Shown here piece by piece: positions 8,011 through 10,611 of a stretch of 10,611 nucleotides of DNA. The first letter of the stretch is position 1, and the number at the start of each line of letters is the position of its first letter. A program made the translations under genes and the position numbers. A model generated the notes under the pieces. The model ran no database searches. It saw only the letters and a program-made list of their open reading frames with translations, and was not told the origin of the DNA. Source of the stretch: Thermoplasmatales archaeon (GTDB taxonomy: Archaea > Thermoplasmatota > E2 > DHVEG-1); assembly GCA_023140035.1 (NCBI GenBank), contig JAGLML010000030.1, positions 1-10,611 of the forward strand, written 5' to 3'.

Positions 8011-8331
8011 TTAATCAAGCGATTTAATTAAATCATCAATCGTCTTATTCATTTCTTTTAATTTATTTTTTAACGTGGGAATAGCTTTATCTATAGCATC
8101 TGTAGTAACAGCTCCATGAGGAGAGGGTTCTATTAATCCTTCTTGTTCTAATATTCTCAAGGAATATCTAACCATGTGTTGAGGATGTTTTGTAAGCTCT
8201 GATAATTTGATTATTCCGGCAGGCTCGTTTTCTTGGAGAATCTTAAGTACATGAACGTGTCTTTTTAATATATCTAACTCGGTCACAATTACATTTGTTA
8301 GAACAAATCTTTCTCTCTTTTCATTTTTCAT
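8011..8331 (-). CDS. Small winged-helix transcriptional regulator
   Basis: 106 residues from the ATG at 8331, which has AAGGGG eight bases upstream; an in-frame GTG at 8367 would add 12 residues but has no ribosome binding site and lies at or ahead of the predicted transcription start. After a short basic N-terminus, residues about 18-80 form a winged helix: ILKRHVHVLKILQENEPAG, the turn and recognition helix LSELTKHPQHMVRYSLRIL, then a wing EGLIEPSPHGAVTTDA. A helical tail (about 82-106) may serve dimerisation. It resembles the archaeal family of short predicted regulators of the COG3388 type, judged by memory of its sequence pattern. No ligand domain is visible and the target is unknown. 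A direct repeat near its own transcription start could be an autoregulatory site. tRNA-Phe follows by 19 bases. Confidence 0.8.
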   Translation of the reverse strand: MKNEKRERFVLTNVIVTELDILKRHVHVLKILQENEPAGIIKLSELTKHPQHMVRYSLRILEQEGLIEPSPHGAVTTDAIDKAIPTLKNKLKEMNKTIDDLIKSLD

Positions 8332-8347
8332 TAAAACGCCCCTTACT

Positions 8348-8361
8348 ACTTGTATACTTGT
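8348..8361. repeat. Short direct repeat in the regulator promoter
   Basis: On the minus strand ACAAGT occurs twice, separated by two bases (ACAAGTATACAAGT), between the TATA box and the start codon of the winged-helix gene and over the predicted transcription start. It is a possible operator; short repeats in AT-rich DNA also arise by chance. Confidence 0.25.
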
Positions 8362-8382
8362 TAGCACATGTAATAGAATTCA

Positions 8383-8391
8383 TATATTTAA
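8383..8391 (-). promoter_or_regulatory. TATA box of the winged-helix regulator
   Basis: The minus strand reads TTAAATATA. A start about 25 bases downstream (near 8360) leaves a leader of about 29 bases before the ATG at 8331, which contains the AAGGGG ribosome binding site. This placement favours the ATG over the GTG at 8367. Confidence 0.45.
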
Positions 8392-8463
8392 TTTCTCTGT
8401 CGATAACGATTTTAAAATAAAAACAAAAATATAAAACAATTTACTCTGTAAATATATGGATAC

Positions 8464-8471
8464 TTTATAAC
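8464..8471 (+). promoter_or_regulatory. TATA-like box ahead of the structured RNA
   Basis: TTTATAAC on the plus strand lies about 28 bases before the first structured bases near 8495. A minus-strand alternative, TTTAAAAC near 8661-8669, lies at a similar distance beyond the other end, so this box does not settle the strand. Confidence 0.3.
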
Positions 8472-8494
8472 TTTTTCCAAAAAAGTGAAGTTAA

Positions 8495-8650
8495 TAAGTA
8501 ACCGTTTACAGGCGTTTGCTAAGGCAAAGATAACAAAGCGGTTGGGCGAGAGGCGTATGAACCATGAAGTTACGCCTTACCAAATTTACCCAACCGCAAT
8601 ATTTCTTTTCTGAGGTTTCCACGTTATTCCCCGTTTGGAATGACTTTTTT
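8495..8650 (+). ncRNA. Candidate structured non-coding RNA
   Basis: No open reading frame fits here, yet the segment is more GC-rich and far more structured than its AT-rich flanks. In order: hairpin TTTGC/GCAAA (8515-8519/8524-8528, loop of 4); a compound stem with outer arms GCGGTTGGG/CCCAACCGC (8538-8546/8589-8597, 9 bp perfect), an asymmetric internal loop (CGAG against an 11-base 3' side), inner arms AGGCGTA/TACGCCT (8551-8557/8571-8577, 7 bp perfect) and a 13-base apical loop with two TGA triplets; then hairpin TTCCA/TGGAA (8617-8621/8636-8640) followed by T6 at 8645-8650. A TATA-like box precedes it. Plus strand is preferred because the last hairpin and T-tract look like an end, but the minus strand also has a T6 run (8484-8479). 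No known class is firmly recognised; the compound stem resembles an H/ACA guide unit. The rest of 8392-8732 is AT-rich with nothing else seen. Confidence 0.45.
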
Positions 8651-8732
8651 CAGTCCATAAGTTTTAAATGAAATAAAAATGTTAAGTTTAAAACATTTTC
8701 TAAACAACTTGACTAGATTGGTTTGTTTTGTA

Positions 8733-9563
8733 TTAGTTTTTATCTTTACTTAAAAATCTCTTATTAAAGTAAGATCGTATTATACCAAGAAAAAATCCAA
8801 TTACTGAGATTACTGTAAACACTCCGAATAATATTTCCAAACCATAGTAATAGTAAATACTATAAGCTGCTATAATAATAATTGAGGTGAATAATCCTCC
8901 ATAAAAAATTATACATCTCTTATGGGAAGAATGTAACCAATAAAAAAAGTTAATTATTGGAATATCTGACTTTTTTAAGTATGGTTTAACATAAGGTTTT
9001 AGAAATACACATAATCCATTAAAGTTTTCATCTATTATAAATTCAAATGTTCCTTTAAAAACTTCTTCTACTTTTTTATTTATACCAGATTTTCTTTTGT
9101 TTAATGAGTCTATCACATAATTGCTAACCCATTTCTCAAGCCATACTATAGATTGATTCATTTTTTCTTCTGTTTCAAATCGGTATGGTTTTACAGTGGA
9201 AATATTCCTAAATAGCTTCGTATCTAATTTTTTAAAAAAAGATAGAGATGTTTTCGCATCTTTTTCCGATGCACCTTGATTTGAATATTTGTCCAAATAA
9301 TATTTTCCCTGCCAAAAATAGTGAAGAACATATTCTTTAAATGCTGGCTTTTCTTTTAAAGCACGATCGAAAAAAACAAAAAATAAGATCATATATATAA
9401 GAAGAATTAACAGAACTATTGAACTTAGTGTTTTATTATCTGGAATGATATAAATTGTTATTAAATATAAAACAGGAATAACCAATATTGATAGAGCTAA
9501 GTTTCTAATTTTATTATAATATTTTCTCAATTTCTCTTTAAAAACTGGGGCATTTTTTAACAT
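8733..9563 (-). CDS. Hypothetical four-helix membrane protein
   Basis: 276 residues from the ATG at 9563; a TTG at 9581 would add six residues, and neither start has a clear Shine-Dalgarno. A basic amphipathic N-terminus precedes two membrane helices at about 22-40 (LALSILVIPVLYLITIYII) and 45-66. A soluble, lysine- and aromatic-rich region runs from about 67 to 216. Two more helices follow at about 217-239 and 241-262, then a basic tail. By the positive-inside rule, both termini and the central domain are probably cytoplasmic. I do not recognise the family and see no catalytic motif. It has its own TATA box, with a palindrome over the predicted transcription start, so it looks like a single-gene, possibly repressed unit. 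The DNA is very AT-rich with AGA arginines, unlike the smc operon, which would fit acquisition by transfer but may only reflect membrane-protein codon bias. Confidence 0.7.
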   Translation of the reverse strand: MLKNAPVFKEKLRKYYNKIRNLALSILVIPVLYLITIYIIPDNKTLSSIVLLILLIYMILFFVFFDRALKEKPAFKEYVLHYFWQGKYYLDKYSNQGASEKDAKTSLSFFKKLDTKLFRNISTVKPYRFETEEKMNQSIVWLEKWVSNYVIDSLNKRKSGINKKVEEVFKGTFEFIIDENFNGLCVFLKPYVKPYLKKSDIPIINFFYWLHSSHKRCIIFYGGLFTSIIIIAAYSIYYYYGLEILFGVFTVISVIGFFLGIIRSYFNKRFLSKDKN

Positions 9564-9593
9564 ATATTCTTCATATCTCAAAGGTTATACCCA

Positions 9594-9607
9594 ACATTAG
9601 ATAATGT
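9594..9607. promoter_or_regulatory. Palindrome at the membrane protein promoter
   Basis: ACATTA and TAATGT form a perfect 6-bp inverted repeat with a two-base spacer. It sits directly between the TATA box (9615-9623) and the start codon, on the predicted transcription start near 9592. This is the usual place for an archaeal repressor operator. The regulator is unknown. Confidence 0.4.
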
Positions 9608-9614
9608 AAAATGT

Positions 9615-9623
9615 TATTTAAAA
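9615..9623 (-). promoter_or_regulatory. TATA box of the four-helix membrane protein
   Basis: The minus strand reads TTTTAAATA, close to the box A consensus, 52 bases before the ATG at 9563 and 34 before the TTG at 9581. Confidence 0.5.
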
Positions 9624-9740
9624 GATGGTCTCGCATTTTTTTACTAAAACTTAAAAATTATGATGTAATTGGAAAGTGGGGAGACCAAGCAATGTTTATG
9701 TCATAGGGTTATAATAATTGTTTGTAAAACTAAACTACAC

Positions 9741-9765
9741 AAAGGAATCAATATTTAATTCCTTT
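9741..9765 (-). terminator. Hairpin over the stop codon of the small membrane gene
   Basis: AAAGGAAT (9741-9748) and ATTCCTTT (9758-9765) are a perfect 8-bp inverted repeat with a nine-base loop that contains the stop codon. The transcript continues into GTGTAGTTTAGTTTTAC, a weak T-rich stretch. It may end or stabilise the mRNA. Confidence 0.4.
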
Positions 9766-9984
9766 AAAGATTAAAAGCAGTATGCTAAATGCATAACAAC
9801 ATACACCGAGGAATATAAATAAAATATTATTTGTAGAGTAAGAACCTATTAGTAATGCGACTGCTATTGAAAAGAACAAAATAATTTTTGAAATCGTAAT
9901 ATTTCTTTTATCCATTTCATCCAATCGTTTCATCAGGTCATCTAATCGTTTCATCAAATCTTCATGTGTAATACGTTTTCCCAA
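9748..9984 (-). CDS. Small coiled-coil protein with two membrane helices
   Basis: 78 residues from a TTG preceded by GGTGA; the alternative ATG at 9954 gives 68 residues and has a weaker site. Residues about 8-27 are a coiled coil made of two near-identical heptads, MKRLDDL and MKRLDEM, encoded by a tandem 21-base repeat. Two membrane helices follow at about 29-49 (ITISKIILFFSIAVALLIGSY) and 52-73 (NILFIFLGVCCYAFSILLLIF), ending in a short basic tail. This design (short coiled coil plus helical hairpin) is seen in many small proteins of unknown function and does not define a role. The open frame continues 14 codons upstream of the TTG without a standard start. It is divergent from the zinc-site gene at 10115, and a hairpin covers its stop codon. 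Confidence 0.55.
   Translation of the reverse strand: MGKRITHEDLMKRLDDLMKRLDEMDKRNITISKIILFFSIAVALLIGSYSTNNILFIFLGVCCYAFSILLLIFKGIKY
9921..9962. repeat. Tandem 21-base repeat encoding two heptads
   Basis: Two adjacent 21-base units (9921-9941 and 9942-9962) agree at 17 positions and share a 13-base perfect core, AATCGTTTCATCA. Each encodes one coiled-coil heptad of the small membrane protein. This is probably an internal duplication. Confidence 0.6.
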
Positions 9985-10028
9985 CTCATCACCAATATAT
10001 TCATAATATTTTATTTCCTTATAATCTT

Positions 10029-10037
10029 ATTTTAAAG
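10029..10037 (-). promoter_or_regulatory. TATA-like box of the small membrane gene
   Basis: The minus strand reads CTTTAAAAT, 45 bases before the TTG start at 9984. It lies back to back with the TATA-like element at 10063-10071, forming a divergent promoter region of 130 bases. Confidence 0.35.
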
Positions 10038-10062
10038 AAATTTCGTAAACTAAAATACACAA

Positions 10063-10071
10063 AATATTTAA
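10063..10071 (+). promoter_or_regulatory. TATA-like box of the zinc-site gene
   Basis: AATATTTAA lies 44-52 bases ahead of the ATG at 10115. A start near 10094 would leave a short leader containing the strong ribosome binding site GGGAGGT (10103-10109). Confidence 0.35.
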
Positions 10072-10114
10072 GTTTTTAATTCATCTCTAATTCAAATTTA
10101 AAGGGAGGTAAAAT

Positions 10115-10333
10115 ATGGCAAGAAGAAATTTTCCACCATTTATAGGTAAAAAATATTTGGGAAATAAAAATAAGATGGAAGTTCACGATTTAGATAAGGA
10201 AACAAAAAATTGCCAGATTGATGAGATTATTAAAGCAAAGCATGCAGTAATTTTTAAACCAGATAATCTTCAAGAGGCACATAGATGTGGATATGATAAT
10301 TGTCATTATTGTATAGGTGGTTCAAAGAGATAA
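10115..10333 (+). CDS. Small protein with Ada-like zinc-binding pattern
   Basis: 72 residues; the ATG has an excellent ribosome binding site, GGGAGGT five bases upstream. The pattern KKYLGNKN, a histidine (H24 in MEVHDL), C33 in KNCQID, then AVIFKPDNLQEA, GYDNC (C63) and C66, follows the layout of the small metal-binding module known from the N-terminus of Ada and from various stand-alone proteins: YxGNKxxxxxH, C, a beta strand with xxxxEA, GYxxCxxC. I infer zinc bound by H24, C33, C63 and C66; C58 is an extra cysteine. The C-terminus IGGSKR is basic. There is no catalytic domain, so the function is unknown; such modules often bind nucleic acid or serve as structural zinc sites. It is the first gene of a probable plus-strand operon reaching the window edge. 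Confidence 0.7.
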   Translation: MARRNFPPFIGKKYLGNKNKMEVHDLDKETKNCQIDEIIKAKHAVIFKPDNLQEAHRCGYDNCHYCIGGSKR

Positions 10334-10596
10334 TTTTTAGAAAACAACTTAAATTTCCCAAACTAAATTTCCCACACTCACGTTACACAGTACCACTCAT
10401 AGGGTTCTGTAACATATGGCGTTGGTTCAAAAGGGTTGGAACATTAGAGTTGGTTTTTAGCCCAGAAGAATCTGTGCCAAAGGGTAGCATTTCTAACAAT
10501 AGTTTGGATTTTGTTACAGATGTTGCAATAAAAACAGGAAGAGAAAAGTTATATATTATATATGCATTGGAATTATACAAGGAGGAAAAAATATGA
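10300..10596 (+). CDS. Doubtful frame coupled to next gene (start unclear)
   Basis: The frame ends at 10596, and its TGA overlaps the ATG at 10593 as ATGA, an arrangement typical of translationally coupled genes. The last 50 residues (from TLELVFSPEESVPKGS to YIIYALELYKEEKI) read like an ordinary lysine- and glutamate-rich protein. The front half does not: the only early starts are TTG at 10300, inside the zinc-site gene, and TTG at 10309; there is no ribosome binding site; and the region 10351-10378 is a tandem DNA repeat. No ATG occurs in the frame. It may be a real gene entered by coupling or a later TTG/GTG start, or the 3' remnant of a decayed gene. I recognise no family. Confidence 0.35.
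   Translation: MSLLYRWFKEIIFRKQLKFPKLNFPHSRYTVPLIGFCNIWRWFKRVGTLELVFSPEESVPKGSISNNSLDFVTDVAIKTGREKLYIIYALELYKEEKI
10351..10378. repeat. Tandem 14-base repeat
   Basis: AAATTTCCCAAACT is followed directly by AAATTTCCCACACT, 13 of 14 bases identical, just after the stop codon of the zinc-site gene. A weaker inverted repeat, GTTACA/TGTAAC (10382-10387/10408-10413), follows. Confidence 0.55.
10581..10585 (+). promoter_or_regulatory. Ribosome binding site of the gene at the right edge
   Basis: GGAGG lies seven bases before the ATG at 10593, an ideal position. It lies inside the 3' end of the preceding frame, so it decides the start of the edge gene. Confidence 0.7.
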
Positions 10597-10611
10597 TGAA
10601 AAAATGTTTGG
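10593..10611 (+). CDS. Start of a gene cut by the window edge
   Basis: Only six codons are visible (MMKKCL). The ATG follows GGAGG by seven bases and overlaps the previous stop codon as ATGA; a second ATG follows directly. Basic residues then Cys-Leu could begin a signal sequence, but too little is present to say. It is probably part of the operon that starts with the zinc-site gene at 10115. Confidence 0.55.

Noticed and set aside
8551..8577. Resemblance to the 5S rRNA loop (GAAC...GAAGTTA)
   Set aside because: Only a few bases match; the segment between the closing arms is about 42 bases, far too short for 5S rRNA, and other 5S helices are absent.
8538..8597. tRNA-like or transposon-end reading of the compound stem
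   Set aside because: No T-loop or D-loop sequences occur, and no transposase or TnpB remnant lies nearby.
7918..9984. Genomic island integrated at tRNA-Phe
   Set aside because: The tRNA 3' end points left, away from the accessory genes; no integrase and no repeated tRNA 3' fragment is seen to the right.
10383..10580. Minus-strand open frame at the right end
   Set aside because: It is antisense to the frame that couples to the edge gene, has no ribosome binding site and shows no recognisable motif.

Overview
The window looks archaeal. Reasons: box-A-like TATA elements (TTTATATA, TTTAAATA) sit about 30-75 bases ahead of most gene starts, the one tRNA gene encodes no CCA end, T-rich tracts replace classical terminators, and the protein set (PhoU-family regulator, SMC with ScpA/ScpB, a small winged-helix regulator) is archaeal in character. 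DNA is AT-rich, more so to the right of about 8000. A secreted C25 (gingipain-like) peptidase together with SMC-ScpA-ScpB suggests an uncultured Thermoplasmatota-type euryarchaeon, for example the sediment group MBG-D, where C25 peptidases are known. This placement is inference.

Left part (1-5793): the 3' end of a phoU-like gene on + converges on a minus-strand operon, smc-scpA-scpB. The two units are separated by a 36-base element with an 11-bp perfect inverted repeat that can act as terminator in both directions. The operon encodes a complete condensin: SMC ATPase, kleisin ScpA and winged-helix ScpB. It has one recognisable promoter upstream of smc, followed by a 7-bp inverted repeat in the presumed leader. 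scpA has no good canonical start; its conserved N-terminus seems to begin at an ATA codon behind a strong ribosome binding site inside the end of smc.

Middle (5794-8331): a monocistronic secreted cysteine peptidase of family C25 with both catalytic residues, then tRNA-Phe(GAA), then a small winged-helix regulator, all on minus.

Right part (8332-10611) is an accessory-like stretch. It contains a 150-base structured segment with promoter-like and T-tract boundaries (candidate non-coding RNA, possibly of H/ACA type), an orphan four-helix membrane protein with a palindrome at its predicted transcription start, a tiny coiled-coil plus two-helix membrane protein, a divergent small protein with a probable zinc site, a doubtful reading frame without a good start, and the first codons of another gene at the edge. 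No mobile element, CRISPR array or rRNA was seen. The best candidates for something undescribed are the structured RNA and the small-protein cluster beside it; nothing in the sequence proves that they act together.
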